A stretch of DNA of 64,000 bases from the NCBI RefSeq assembly GCF_002848135.1, contig NZ_PKGB01000005.1, forward strand, positions 94,751 through 158,750, in the 5' to 3' direction. The position numbers and the translations under genes were made by a program. The notes under the pieces were generated by a model that had not been told where the DNA came from, made no database searches, and worked only from the letters and a program-made list of their open reading frames with translations. This document shows, one piece after another, positions 1-8,570 of the stretch (position 1 is the first letter of the stretch; each line of letters opens with the position of its first letter). Origin of the DNA: Hydrogenovibrio sp. SC-1. Its GTDB lineage: Bacteria; Pseudomonadota; Gammaproteobacteria; Thiomicrospirales; Thiomicrospiraceae.

Positions 1-28
1 TCCAGAGATAACTCAAAATTTCAGTGTT

Positions 29-1402
29 ATGATTTCATTGAATTTAATTGATGTTCAAGTTCCTTCTCCTCACTCTTTTCGATTGTTTTCGGTGATGTTT
101 GAGCAGTCAAGAGAGGGTGTTATTATTACTGATACCGATGGAACCATTATTAATGTTAATCACGCTTTTTGTGAAATTACCGGTTATGCAGAGAGTGAAG
201 TTTTAGGTAAGAATCCTCGGTTGTTACACTCCGGCTATCATAATGAAGCCTTTTACAAGGAAATGTGGCAGCAGCTTTTTCATGCGGGCTGGTGGGTTGG
301 TGAAGTTTGGAATCGTCGGAAAAATGGTGAAACTTATCCTGAATGGTTAACCATTTATCGAGTGCATGACGATCAATTAGCGCAAAGCTTTTATGTTGCT
401 AACTTCTCTGATTTAACTGAACGCAAACAACATCAACAGCAACTTGATCGGTTGGCCTTTTACGATATATTGACTGGATTGCCGAATCGTTCTATGTTAA
501 ATAATTTCATCGAAGAGAAGTTAACCAGTCCAAAAGCATCAGAAAAAATTGCTGTTTGTTTTCTAGATTTGGATAAGTTTAAAGATGTCAATGACAATTA
601 TGGTCATCCGGAAGGTGATCGAATACTAAGAGAGGCCTCACAAAGAATCTTATCTCGTATCCGAGAGGGTGATATGGCTTGTCGAGTGGGAGGGGATGAA
701 TTTGTAGTGGTATTAACTCGAATTCAAGTTGCTGAAGATGCAAAAGTCGTTGCTCAGGATTTACTTGAAGTCCTGTCTAACCCTTTTAAAACCAAACAAG
801 CTCAGCACCGATTATCTGTCTCTATTGGCATTTCATTTTCAGCTGAACATGGTAAAACAGTGAGTGACCTGATGCGTCGAGCCGATGCGGCGATGTATAA
901 AGCTAAAAACCTAGGGCGGAATGGCTTCCAGGTTTTTGAATCAGAAGATGAGCAACAGTTGAGCGAAGCGAATACAGTTTTAAGTCATATATGGCAAGCT
1001 ATAGACCATCCATTACAAACTATCGAAATGCACTATCAACCCGTTTATGCTAGAGAAGATACGAATATTCCTCGGCATTTTGAAGCTTTGGTTCGAATTC
1101 AAGTTGATGGTGAACAGCTGATATACCCTGGAAGTTTTATAGAGTTGGCAGAACAACAAGGGTTAATGGATAAATTGGGTATGGCGATTTTTGAATCTGT
1201 TTGTCGTGATATCGTTGAATGTTTGCTTCCGAGTGACTTTCGAGTGGCTGTCAATTTATCACAGCAGCAGTTTTACAACCAGAGATTGTTGGAGCAACTG
1301 GAATTAAAAGCAAAAGAGTATGGTCTAAGCCTTAGCCGCTTTCAGTTTGAGGTCACGGAAACCGCAACGATGGAAAACCTTCATTTGATGGGGGGGGGTT
1401 AG
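29..1402 (+). CDS. PAS-GGDEF-EAL c-di-GMP signalling protein, N-terminal part (frame broken at a G run)
   Basis: Predicted cyclic-di-GMP turnover enzyme. A PAS sensor (about residues 20-130, motif ITGYAESEVLGKNPRLLHSG) is followed by a GGDEF domain with intact GGDEF at residues 221-225 and an RxxD inhibitory site (REGD, 212-215). An EAL domain then starts with FEALVR near 352. The frame stops at 1402, just after a run of nine Gs (1390-1398). The missing EAL half continues at once in another frame. One extra G would restore MGGGLEALKEKQ and a full-length protein. The frame is open to the left edge of the window and the ATG at 29 has no visible Shine-Dalgarno, so the true start probably lies upstream. 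Cytosolic as far as seen; no membrane segment. Domain calls are secure; activity in this frame is not. Confidence 0.85.
   Translation: MISLNLIDVQVPSPHSFRLFSVMFEQSREGVIITDTDGTIINVNHAFCEITGYAESEVLGKNPRLLHSGYHNEAFYKEMWQQLFHAGWWVGEVWNRRKNGETYPEWLTIYRVHDDQLAQSFYVANFSDLTERKQHQQQLDRLAFYDILTGLPNRSMLNNFIEEKLTSPKASEKIAVCFLDLDKFKDVNDNYGHPEGDRILREASQRILSRIREGDMACRVGGDEFVVVLTRIQVAEDAKVVAQDLLEVLSNPFKTKQAQHRLSVSIGISFSAEHGKTVSDLMRRADAAMYKAKNLGRNGFQVFESEDEQQLSEANTVLSHIWQAIDHPLQTIEMHYQPVYAREDTNIPRHFEALVRIQVDGEQLIYPGSFIELAEQQGLMDKLGMAIFESVCRDIVECLLPSDFRVAVNLSQQQFYNQRLLEQLELKAKEYGLSLSRFQFEVTETATMENLHLMGGG
1390..1398 (+). repeat. G9 homopolymer tract inside a coding region
   Basis: Nine consecutive Gs (last base of ATG plus eight more) sit exactly where the PAS-GGDEF-EAL frame breaks. 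A tract of ten would join the two halves. Such tracts are classic slipped-strand sites of phase-variable genes. They are also classic places for sequencing or assembly error. Confidence 0.9.
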
Positions 1403-1716
1403 AGGCCTTAAAGGAAAAGCAAGCAGATATTTTATTGGATGACTTTGGAACTGGTTACGCTTCATTATCTATCTTGAAAAGTTTACCAGTGAATATTCTT
1501 AAAATTGATCAAAGTTTTGTAAAAGACATTGGTAGTTCAGTTGAGGTAGAAACCATGATTATGGCGATTATTGCTATGGCCAAGGCATTGGGTTTAGAGT
1601 TGGTTGCTGAAGGGGTCGAAACAGAAAAACAACTGAAATGGTTAACTGAACAAAGTGTGGATTACTTGCAGGGTTACTATTTAGCTAAACCAGAACGACC
1701 TTTTAAGTTGAGTTGA
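1399..1716 (+). pseudogene. EAL domain, C-terminal part of the preceding frameshifted gene
   Basis: This frame carries the second half of the EAL phosphodiesterase domain: DDFGTGYASLSILKSLPVN near its start, then KIDQSFVKDI, then a LVAEGVETEKQ block and a final YLQGYYLAKP, all standard EAL landmarks. It lies +1 relative to the upstream reading frame and has no start codon of its own with a ribosome site; TTG at 1435 is the first possible start. Read with one more G in the tract at 1390-1398 it is simply the end of the same protein, which would then be about 560 residues. It is best treated as one gene that is switched off in this sequence, or as an assembly error. Confidence 0.8.
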
Positions 1717-1795
1717 TGATGGTGCATTATCCGAACTTCAAGGCAAAATATGAATAGCGCTCAAGTTGCCAAAGCAGTTAATAATGATTTTAACC

Positions 1796-1821
1796 ATATT
1801 GGTATATTTTTTTACCAATAT
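1796..1821. repeat. Inverted repeat in the gap between the two c-di-GMP genes
   Basis: ATATTGGTA at 1796-1804 and its exact complement TACCAATAT at 1813-1821 flank an eight-base AT loop. It could be a weak terminator of the upstream gene or an operator for the downstream one. An extended -10-like sequence (TGCTATATT, 1855-1863) follows, about 65 bases before the likely start codon at 1928. Confidence 0.4.
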
Positions 1822-1927
1822 CCTGCCCAGTGCTATTGTAGATTGAAAAAAAACTGCTATATTACCGTTCCCTAATGTTTGTATGTTGTGCTATTGAGTG
1901 CAGTTTTTTGATATCTTTGGAAGTTTT

Positions 1928-3793
1928 ATGTTGTCACCTTCTTGGTTAAGTTATTTGGTTTCAAAACGGTTTTTATTCGCCATTGTCCTGTTTTGCAGTG
2001 GCGCTTTGGTCACGATTTATAGCGTTTATCAATGGAAAATTGAAAATACTCGCCAACAAGAGTTTCAGTTCTACAAAGCCCATTTAAATGATGAATTAGC
2101 CGTGCTCATTCAAGGTAAAGCAGAGATAACTCAGGCGATCGCGGTTTCCATTACCACTTTACCGGTTTTGAAGCAAGCACTTCAAAGTCAGGACATTCCC
2201 ATTCAACCTATTTTGGCAGCCTATAGTCAACGCCTTAAAGAGCAGACGCCCTACAAAGAAGTATGGATTCAACTGGTTGATGCAAAAGGGGTGAGCTTGG
2301 CTCGAAGTTGGACCCAGCGAAAAAATGATGATTTAAGTCAAATTCGTCGGGATATCGCCTCTTTGCTTCAGCAACCGCGCTATATGAATAACTTCAGTGT
2401 GGGTAAGTTTGCGTTGACCTTTAAGTCATTGGTCCCTCTTTATGATGATCGCAGGCAATTGATGGGGATCTTAGAGGTGATCTCCCATGTTAATTCGATT
2501 GACCGAATGTTAGCGGAAGCAAATGGAGTGCGTTCGGTAGTATTGGTAAATCGCGATTATCGAGCACAGTTGACGCGCTCTAAAACGGGTAAATTTATTG
2601 GTGATTACTATGTCGCTAATGATGCTGTTTCAGAGTCAGATATGGCATTGATTGATCGACTAGGCGTTGAAGCAATGTTTGAAGACAGTCAATATCGAAT
2701 CTTTGATGGTCAATTGTTAATCAGTCATCCTATAGAAGACCTGCAAGGTCAAAGAATGGCAAACTGGGTCAGTGTTCTGCCTTTATCCGATTTTCAATTT
2801 GTTAATCTACAGCAAACTCAGCGTCAAATTGTTTTGATTTCGGCATTTATAATTGTGCTGGTTTTGCTATTGGTAGCGGTGGTTCACTTTAAGCGTCAGA
2901 CAGAATTTGAACGACGCTTTTTCTTTGAGGTGTTTGATACGGCAACGGAAATGGTCTTTGTCGTAAAGTCCCAACGGATGTTGCTTGCTAATAGGCGCTT
3001 TTTTGAGTTTTTTAGTCAATTTAAAACGGTTGAAGATTTTCATCAGCACCATGATTGTATCTGTGAGTTTTTTGTATCTGAAACGGGTTATTTATCGCAG
3101 TTTGTTAACGGAGATTTTTGGTTAGACTATTTAGTGAAGCATAAAGATCAAGTGCACTACGCAAAAGTAAAGCAGCAGGATGCCATCTATATCTTTTTAG
3201 TGAAGGCCACTGAGATTACCAATGTCCAAGGTGAGCGTTATATCAGTGTATTAATGTCAGATGTCACTGAAGAATATCGCTATAAAAATAAATTAGAGCA
3301 GTTAATTATTCAAGATGAATTAACGGGTATTTACAACCGTCATTACTTTAATCAAGTTTTAAACCAGGAAATTAAGCGCCATCAACGTTATCAGACGCCA
3401 CTCTCAATGGCGTTTATTGATATCGATCATTTCAAAAACATAAATGACCATTACGGGCATGATGTCGGTGATGAAGTCTTAAAAACCATGACAAATACTA
3501 TTTGCAATGAGTTACGCGATACTGATGTGTTCTGTCGAGTGGGTGGTGAAGAATTTGTGGTGATGATGCCACAAACCACATTGCAAAATGCAATGGTCAT
3601 TGCCGAGCGAATGCGTCAATCCGTTGAAATTTTGCACTTTGAACAGTTGCAGGAAACCGTGACTATCAGTATTGGTTTGGTTGAACTTTTTCAAACTGAA
3701 TCCAGTACAGCCTTTTATAAGCGTGCCGATAATGCGCTCTATCAAGCCAAAGAGTCGGGTCGAAACCAAGTTAAATTTCAATCTGAAATCTAA
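1928..3793 (+). CDS. Membrane-anchored diguanylate cyclase with periplasmic sensor region
   Basis: Makes c-di-GMP from GTP at the inner membrane. A transmembrane helix near the N-terminus (FLFAIVLFCSGALVTIYSVY) leads into a periplasmic region of about 250 residues. A second helix (IVLISAFIIVLVLLLVAVVH) precedes a PAS-like cytoplasmic segment and a C-terminal GGDEF domain with active-site GGEEF and an upstream RxxD inhibitory site (RDTD). The ATG at 1928 is chosen because GGAAG lies seven bases upstream. The same frame is open from a GTG at 1898, which has no ribosome site. The periplasmic part resembles Cache-type sensor regions by length and position only; the ligand is unknown. It stands alone between the preceding EAL gene and rlmI. 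Confidence 0.88.
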   Translation: MLSPSWLSYLVSKRFLFAIVLFCSGALVTIYSVYQWKIENTRQQEFQFYKAHLNDELAVLIQGKAEITQAIAVSITTLPVLKQALQSQDIPIQPILAAYSQRLKEQTPYKEVWIQLVDAKGVSLARSWTQRKNDDLSQIRRDIASLLQQPRYMNNFSVGKFALTFKSLVPLYDDRRQLMGILEVISHVNSIDRMLAEANGVRSVVLVNRDYRAQLTRSKTGKFIGDYYVANDAVSESDMALIDRLGVEAMFEDSQYRIFDGQLLISHPIEDLQGQRMANWVSVLPLSDFQFVNLQQTQRQIVLISAFIIVLVLLLVAVVHFKRQTEFERRFFFEVFDTATEMVFVVKSQRMLLANRRFFEFFSQFKTVEDFHQHHDCICEFFVSETGYLSQFVNGDFWLDYLVKHKDQVHYAKVKQQDAIYIFLVKATEITNVQGERYISVLMSDVTEEYRYKNKLEQLIIQDELTGIYNRHYFNQVLNQEIKRHQRYQTPLSMAFIDIDHFKNINDHYGHDVGDEVLKTMTNTICNELRDTDVFCRVGGEEFVVMMPQTTLQNAMVIAERMRQSVEILHFEQLQETVTISIGLVELFQTESSTAFYKRADNALYQAKESGRNQVKFQSEI

Positions 3794-3825
3794 GAACATA
3801 AGGGTTAACGGAGCTGATTCATCCT

Positions 3826-3853
3826 CTAAAATGCCCAGGCCTGGCTAATTTTG
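3826..3853. repeat. CCAGGCCTGG palindrome, copy 1 (intergenic)
   Basis: The core CCAGGCCTGG at 3835-3844 has imperfect AT-rich arms. It lies 40 bases after the stop codon of the diguanylate cyclase, so it may form a terminator-like hairpin. It belongs to the dispersed repeat family described in the findings. Confidence 0.7.
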
Positions 3854-3907
3854 GTATGATGTTGCACACATTAACAGCAACACAGCACACAAAAAAGGAA
3901 GCAGGGC

Positions 3908-5101
3908 ATGACCGCCAGTATTCGATTAAAAAAAAATGAAGATAAGCGCTTAAAACAAGGGCATCTATGGATATTCAGTAATGAAATCGATACTCAGGCG
4001 ACGCCACTGAAAGATAGGCAGCCGGGAGAAGTGGTCACGGTTGAGGCGGACAGTGGTAAGCCGTTAGGTCTGGCGTATATTAATCCCAAAACGCTCATCT
4101 GTGGTCGGTTATTGTCTCGCAATCCAAAAGTTCAATTTAATCAAGCCTTCCTAAAAAAACGAATTCAAGCGGCTCAAACGCTAAGGGATATGAATTTTTC
4201 AACCCCGTATTATCGATTGGTCTTTGGTGAATCCGATGGGTTGCCAGGTTTGGTGATTGATCGTTTTGGCGATGTGTTTGTCGCACAAATTACCACTGCC
4301 GGTATGGAAAACTTAAAAGCTGAATTGATTCAGACAATCGAAAACTTATATCACCCGAAAGCGTTGATGTTACGAAATGATAGTAAAAGTCGAGAACTAG
4401 AAGGCTTGCCGCTTTATACCGAGGTGGCGATTGGTCCGATGCCCGAGCAAATTTTAATTGAAGAGAATGGTGCTCAATTTGCTATTCCTGCGGAACTCGG
4501 TCAGAAAACCGGTTGGTTTTATGATCATCGAATGGCGCGTCGACGCTTGCAAGATTTTGTCAAAGATAAAACCGTATTGGATGTTTTTAGTTATCTAGGT
4601 GGCTGGGGCATTGAAGCGGCTGTGGCAGGAGCAAAAGAAGTCACCTGTGTCGATGCTTCTAGTTTCGCATTAGATGGAGTGGATGCGAATGCGGTATTAA
4701 ATGGTGTGGCTGAAAAAGTGATTACCATTGAAGGCAATGCCTTTGATGTGTTAAAGGCATTGGCGGCTGAATGTCATAAATATGATGTGGTCATTGTTGA
4801 TCCGCCGGCTTTCGTTAAGCGTAAAAAAGATTTGAAAGCGGGGGCAGATGCCTATCGACGTATTAATGAATTGGCGATGCGTCTCCTCAATCCGGATGGC
4901 ATTTTGGTCTCGGCTTCGTGTTCGCATCACATGAGTCGAGATGGGCTGTTAAAACAAGTTCAACTGGCGGCGCGTCATATCGATCGTTCGATACAATTAT
5001 TTGACCAAGCACATCAATCACCTGATCATCCAGTTCATCCTGCTATTTCAGAAACCGAATATATTAAAACTTTCTTTTTTAGAGTCGCTAAGTCTTTGTA
5101 A
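3908..5101 (+). CDS. rlmI: 23S rRNA (cytosine(1962)-C(5))-methyltransferase RlmI
   Basis: Class I rRNA methyltransferase of 397 residues, matching the family length. An N-terminal PUA RNA-binding domain (RLKKNEDKRLKQGHLWIFSN) is followed by the EEH-type linker region. The Rossmann methyltransferase core has the SAM motif VLDVFSYLGGWGIEAA, the motif IV block VIVDPPAFVKRKKDL, and SASCSHHM, the region that carries the catalytic cysteine. It would methylate C1962 of 23S rRNA in the large subunit. The start ATG follows AAGGAAGCAGGGC. The next gene begins on the base after its stop codon, so the two are co-transcribed. Confidence 0.92.
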   Translation: MTASIRLKKNEDKRLKQGHLWIFSNEIDTQATPLKDRQPGEVVTVEADSGKPLGLAYINPKTLICGRLLSRNPKVQFNQAFLKKRIQAAQTLRDMNFSTPYYRLVFGESDGLPGLVIDRFGDVFVAQITTAGMENLKAELIQTIENLYHPKALMLRNDSKSRELEGLPLYTEVAIGPMPEQILIEENGAQFAIPAELGQKTGWFYDHRMARRRLQDFVKDKTVLDVFSYLGGWGIEAAVAGAKEVTCVDASSFALDGVDANAVLNGVAEKVITIEGNAFDVLKALAAECHKYDVVIVDPPAFVKRKKDLKAGADAYRRINELAMRLLNPDGILVSASCSHHMSRDGLLKQVQLAARHIDRSIQLFDQAHQSPDHPVHPAISETEYIKTFFFRVAKSL

Positions 5102-6241
5102 ATGAAACCTACTTTATCGGTACCACAAAAACAATTAGCCAGACACTGTTACTGGGATCCTGAAGCGCAGACGTTGTGGATTGATTGCCGACAGTGGATG
5201 CCGCAGTATGGTGTTGTTGCGATTCCGAGTTGGGATTCAATGATGCTATCAGCTGACCCCATCCCAAGTTATCCAGTCGACATACAAATCTTAAACTGGT
5301 CAAATCAACCGCAACTGGCCTTTTGGCGTAAACAAATACCCGCTTGGGTTCGGGAGAGTTGCGGGCTATTTCCTTCCCATCAGTTGCGGCTCCTACATTT
5401 TGTTGGACGCTATCCGCAATTGTTGGAGTTACTAGATCATTCACCCTTGTTGGCCTGGCGATTGGTGAGTTCATCGTTATCGGAAGACGAGATCGTTCAG
5501 TTGTTACAGGATAAACGGACCGACTTGGTGGCAAAGCTGGGGTGGCCAGGGAGTCAACAGGCGGTTGGCTTTTTGAGGAAGCTTCGATTGCGATTTGTTA
5601 ACAGCGATATCGTCGAATCGGTTGAAACTTGTTTATTGGATGATGGTCGTTTGCAGGGCTTGCAACGTTTGCCAAGAGTCAATTCAATGGCCTTGTCATT
5701 AGCCGCGCGTTTCCCAGCGTTAATTGGCTCTCGGTTGCATCAGAGCTTGGCAAAATTACCTTGCCGTCCGCTACAGTGTCAAAAAATGATTGCGCTCTTG
5801 GAAGACGTCTATCGTGCTGCTGACATTTTACAACCGCCTGAACAGGACTTTACGCAAATCGCCTCAGCACGCTATTTGGTTGAAGTTGAGCAGATATACC
5901 AGGCCTGGTGGTTTTTAGCTGCACAGCAGGCTAGTTTGACAACGGATTTGGCCTTGACTAAACAACCCGTGCGTTTAACGTCGAAACAACAATGGCAAGC
6001 ATTAAGTGTTTTGCAACACCATTATTGGTTAACCGATTGGTCGGATTTTGAAGCCGGTAACGTATCTTTATGGGCGAGATCAGCTGAGCAGGGCGTTGAA
6101 GCGATCTTATTGCCACACGCCGAGATTGATAACGGTGAAAACAATGCAAGTTGGACGATTACTAGAGGTCGTCAAGCCGATAATCAATTGCTCAACTCAG
6201 AGCAATTAAGTTATTGGCATTGTTGGTTGGCAGGCTGTTAG
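5102..6241 (+). CDS. Divergent PcfJ-like protein of unknown function
   Basis: I do not recognise a characterised family, but the layout matches the PcfJ-like protein in the island at 52823. Both have a hydrophobic block (LLDHSPLLAWRLV here, LLIDAPFIFWCVL there). Next comes DEI-x(n)-KR, then a GWPGSQQAVGFLRKL / GFEGTKSQIKALKHI block. Last is a C-terminal stretch here reading ITRGRQADNQLLNSEQLSYW, which lines up with the IEQIKGCRNHAVSDE of the other. It is 379 residues with no signal peptide or membrane helix. It starts on the base after the rlmI stop, so translation is probably coupled. A CCAGGCCTGG copy at 5899 encodes QAWWFL in frame. Homology by eye only. Confidence 0.7.
   Translation: MKPTLSVPQKQLARHCYWDPEAQTLWIDCRQWMPQYGVVAIPSWDSMMLSADPIPSYPVDIQILNWSNQPQLAFWRKQIPAWVRESCGLFPSHQLRLLHFVGRYPQLLELLDHSPLLAWRLVSSSLSEDEIVQLLQDKRTDLVAKLGWPGSQQAVGFLRKLRLRFVNSDIVESVETCLLDDGRLQGLQRLPRVNSMALSLAARFPALIGSRLHQSLAKLPCRPLQCQKMIALLEDVYRAADILQPPEQDFTQIASARYLVEVEQIYQAWWFLAAQQASLTTDLALTKQPVRLTSKQQWQALSVLQHHYWLTDWSDFEAGNVSLWARSAEQGVEAILLPHAEIDNGENNASWTITRGRQADNQLLNSEQLSYWHCWLAGC
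5899..5908. repeat. CCAGGCCTGG core, copy inside the PcfJ-like gene
   Basis: The core sits inside coding sequence and is followed by TGGTTTTTA, the right arm of the intergenic copies. The reading frame turns it into QAWWFL, the same peptide that the copy in the gene at 23407 gives from the other strand. Confidence 0.75.
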
Positions 6242-6249
6242 TCAACAGT

Positions 6250-7518
6250 CTAAGTTTCGGGTAAGAGTTTTTCTGAACCCATTAAGTCGTCTAAGGTTTC
6301 TCTCGGCCGAATTTCATAGGCCTGATCCCCATCCACCAATACTTCTGCTGCACGTGGACGACTGTTGTAGTTAGAGCTCATGGTGAAGCCATAAGCGCCA
6401 GATGACATGACTGCTAATAAGTCGCCAGCCTTGAGGTTCAATGAACGGTCTTTGCCGAGGAAGTCACCTGTTTCACAGACAGGGCCCACTAAATCCCAAT
6501 TAGCCAATTGACCATCTTCTCGTGGCGTGACCGGTAGGATGGTTTGGTGTGATTGGTAGAGTGCTGGACGAATCAGATCATTCATTGCCGCATCAATAAT
6601 GGCAAATTGTTTATGAGCCGTCGGTTTTAAATATTCCACCTCTGTGATTAAGGCACCCGCATTGCCAGCGATGGCGCGACCCGGTTCAATAATGATTTCT
6701 ATGGTTGGGTCATTGAGTTGTGCTAGCAACGACTGAATATAGTTTTGAATGTCAGGCGGCGTTTCTTCTGTGTATTGGATACCCAATCCACCGCCTAAAT
6801 CCAAGTGGTGAATCTCAATGCCTTGATCCGCTAATTGTTGCTTTAGTTTTAGTACTCGTTGTAGCGCATCGACGAACGGCGAGAGTTCTGTTAATTGAGA
6901 GCCGATATGGCAATCAATTCCGAGTATTTGGATATGGGAGCAGGCTTGGGCATCGGCATAAAGTTGTGGCGCTGTCTCAATATCCACTCCAAACTTATTG
7001 TCCTTTAATCCCGTCGAAATATAGGGGTGGGTTTTGGCATCGACATCCGGGTTGACACGTATTGAAATGGGGGCAATCATGTCGCAGCGTTTGGCAATGG
7101 CTTGAATGCGATCCAATTCAGCATGGGATTCAATATTAAAACAGCGAATACCGGCTTCAAGCGCCTGTTGGATTTCGGCTGATTTTTTGGCGACGCCAGA
7201 AAAAACCACTTTGCGCGGGTCACCGCCGGCGCGCACCACTCTTTCCAATTCACCACCGGAAACGATATCAAACCCTGAGCCTAAGCGCGCGAGTAGGTTT
7301 AGGATGGCAAGGTTAGAATTGGTTTTAACCGCATAACAGACCAAATGTGGTTGCTCACCAAAGGCTTGATCAAAAGCCTGCCACCGTTGCTCGAATTCGG
7401 CACGTGAGTAAACATAAAGCGGCGTGCCATATTGATTGGCAAGTTTGGCCAAAGCCATATTTTCTACATAAAGGGTGTGATGTTGCGGATGATAATGGAA
7501 GCTACCAAAGGCTGTCAT
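6250..7518 (-). CDS. lysA: Diaminopimelate decarboxylase
   Basis: Catalyses the last step of lysine synthesis, meso-diaminopimelate to lysine plus CO2, with pyridoxal phosphate. A fold-type III TIM barrel begins with LVCYAVKTNSNLAIL, where the lysine of AVKTN is the PLP Schiff-base residue. HIGSQL, the glycine loop DLGGGLGI and EPGRAIAGN (phosphate binding) follow. The second-subunit motif CETGDFLG (Cys of the active site) and the final YNSRPRAAEVLVDG complete it. The length of 422 is normal. Its ATG overlaps the lptM stop (ATGA), the usual lptM-lysA arrangement of gammaproteobacteria. Confidence 0.95.
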   Translation of the reverse strand: MTAFGSFHYHPQHHTLYVENMALAKLANQYGTPLYVYSRAEFEQRWQAFDQAFGEQPHLVCYAVKTNSNLAILNLLARLGSGFDIVSGGELERVVRAGGDPRKVVFSGVAKKSAEIQQALEAGIRCFNIESHAELDRIQAIAKRCDMIAPISIRVNPDVDAKTHPYISTGLKDNKFGVDIETAPQLYADAQACSHIQILGIDCHIGSQLTELSPFVDALQRVLKLKQQLADQGIEIHHLDLGGGLGIQYTEETPPDIQNYIQSLLAQLNDPTIEIIIEPGRAIAGNAGALITEVEYLKPTAHKQFAIIDAAMNDLIRPALYQSHQTILPVTPREDGQLANWDLVGPVCETGDFLGKDRSLNLKAGDLLAVMSSGAYGFTMSSNYNSRPRAAEVLVDGDQAYEIRPRETLDDLMGSEKLLPET

Positions 7519-7700
7519 GGGGTATCCTGTGTCGTCGATGAGTGGGTGTCATTTGCGGGTGCAGTTGGCTTAGGGTCATCGGGTAAATAAAGTGGGCCTT
7601 TTTTTCCACAGCCACTGAGCGCAGATAGCAGAAAGCACAGTACGAATATGGTTAATTTTTGGCGAAATAAGCGGGCTTTGCCAGTGTGATAAATAGGCAT
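7515..7700 (-). CDS. lptM: LPS translocon maturation lipoprotein LptM (YifL family)
   Basis: Small outer-membrane lipoprotein of 61 residues. A signal peptide ends in the lipobox LSGC, followed by the family signature GKKGPLYLPDD. In E. coli LptM assists disulfide maturation of the LPS exporter LptD. The start at 7700 (MPIYHTGK) is preferred because GAGAG sits just upstream; the frame is open seven codons further, where there is no ribosome site. The serine/threonine-rich tail (HSSTTQDTP) is unstructured. It overlaps lysA by four bases, which supports the identification. Confidence 0.88.
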   Translation of the reverse strand: MPIYHTGKARLFRQKLTIFVLCFLLSALSGCGKKGPLYLPDDPKPTAPANDTHSSTTQDTP

Positions 7701-7860
7701 GATGACTCTCTTTTTTAACAAGGCGTTATTTTATCGCAACTGGAGTGTATTTTTGTAAACAATTGATTGCCTTTCACTGGCCGCTTTTGGTTAAAATGGT
7801 TCAATAGGATGGTGTCAATTTGATGGCGTCGAGTAAAAGTGCAAGAAATGAGGTTGGCTA

Positions 7861-8529
7861 ATGCAACAAGCGATTGACCCCCTAGTGATGGAACCGAATA
7901 CTAAAGCCACGTCCGCTGTTATTTGGTTACATGGCTTAGGAGCGGATGGACATGATTTTGAAGCGATTGTGCCACAATTGGCATTACCGGCGGACCATGG
8001 TATTCGTTTTATTTTTCCGCATGCCCCTATTCAAGCGGTGGCCGTGAATGGCGGGATGAAAATGCGCGCTTGGTATGATATTCGTCAAGCCGATTTAACT
8101 GAGCAAGTTGATTGGCAGGGCATTGATCAAAGTGTCGTCTTATTGGATCAGTGGATTGCACAACAGGTGTCAGATGGCATACCAATGGAACGCATCCTGG
8201 TGGCAGGTTTTTCGCAAGGCGGAGTGATTGCTTTGCATGCAGGGTTACAAATGCAACAGCCTTTAGCTGGGATCATTGCCTTGTCGACTTATTTTCCTGA
8301 GCGTTCAACAAGCCTGTATCGACAACCGACGACCTGCCCGATTTTAATCGCGCATGGGTTAATGGATCCGATTTGCCCGTACACTGTTGCAAAGGCGGCA
8401 TTGGCACAATTACGAGCACAAGGGTTTTCGCCCAGTTGGCATGAGTACCCAATGCAACATCAAGTTTGCATGGAAGAAATCAATGCCGTGTCACAATTTA
8501 TTCAGCAACGATTGATTAACAACCATTAA
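7861..8529 (+). CDS. Carboxylesterase / phospholipase, alpha-beta hydrolase (YpfH-type)
   Basis: Serine hydrolase of 222 residues in the carboxylesterase-2 family. VIWLHGLGADGHDF gives the oxyanion region, GFSQGG carries the nucleophile serine, HGLMDPICP the acid Asp, and YPMQHQVCMEEI the catalytic His. The whole catalytic triad is present. It hydrolyses short acyl esters in the cytosol; the natural substrate is not evident. It is monocistronic. The ATG has no strong ribosome site (a GAGG lies about nine bases upstream). Confidence 0.9.
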   Translation: MQQAIDPLVMEPNTKATSAVIWLHGLGADGHDFEAIVPQLALPADHGIRFIFPHAPIQAVAVNGGMKMRAWYDIRQADLTEQVDWQGIDQSVVLLDQWIAQQVSDGIPMERILVAGFSQGGVIALHAGLQMQQPLAGIIALSTYFPERSTSLYRQPTTCPILIAHGLMDPICPYTVAKAALAQLRAQGFSPSWHEYPMQHQVCMEEINAVSQFIQQRLINNH

Positions 8530-8554
8530 AAATAACCAGGACTGGTCATTTTAA
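8527..8554. repeat. Degenerate palindrome copy (CCAGGACTGG), intergenic
   Basis: CCAGGACTGG (8536-8545) with AAAATAA left and TCATTTTA right arms lies directly after the esterase stop. It looks like a decayed member of the CCAGGCCTGG family and could act as a terminator of the esterase. Confidence 0.5.
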
Positions 8555-8570
8555 ATCGAAAAGGATGTTT

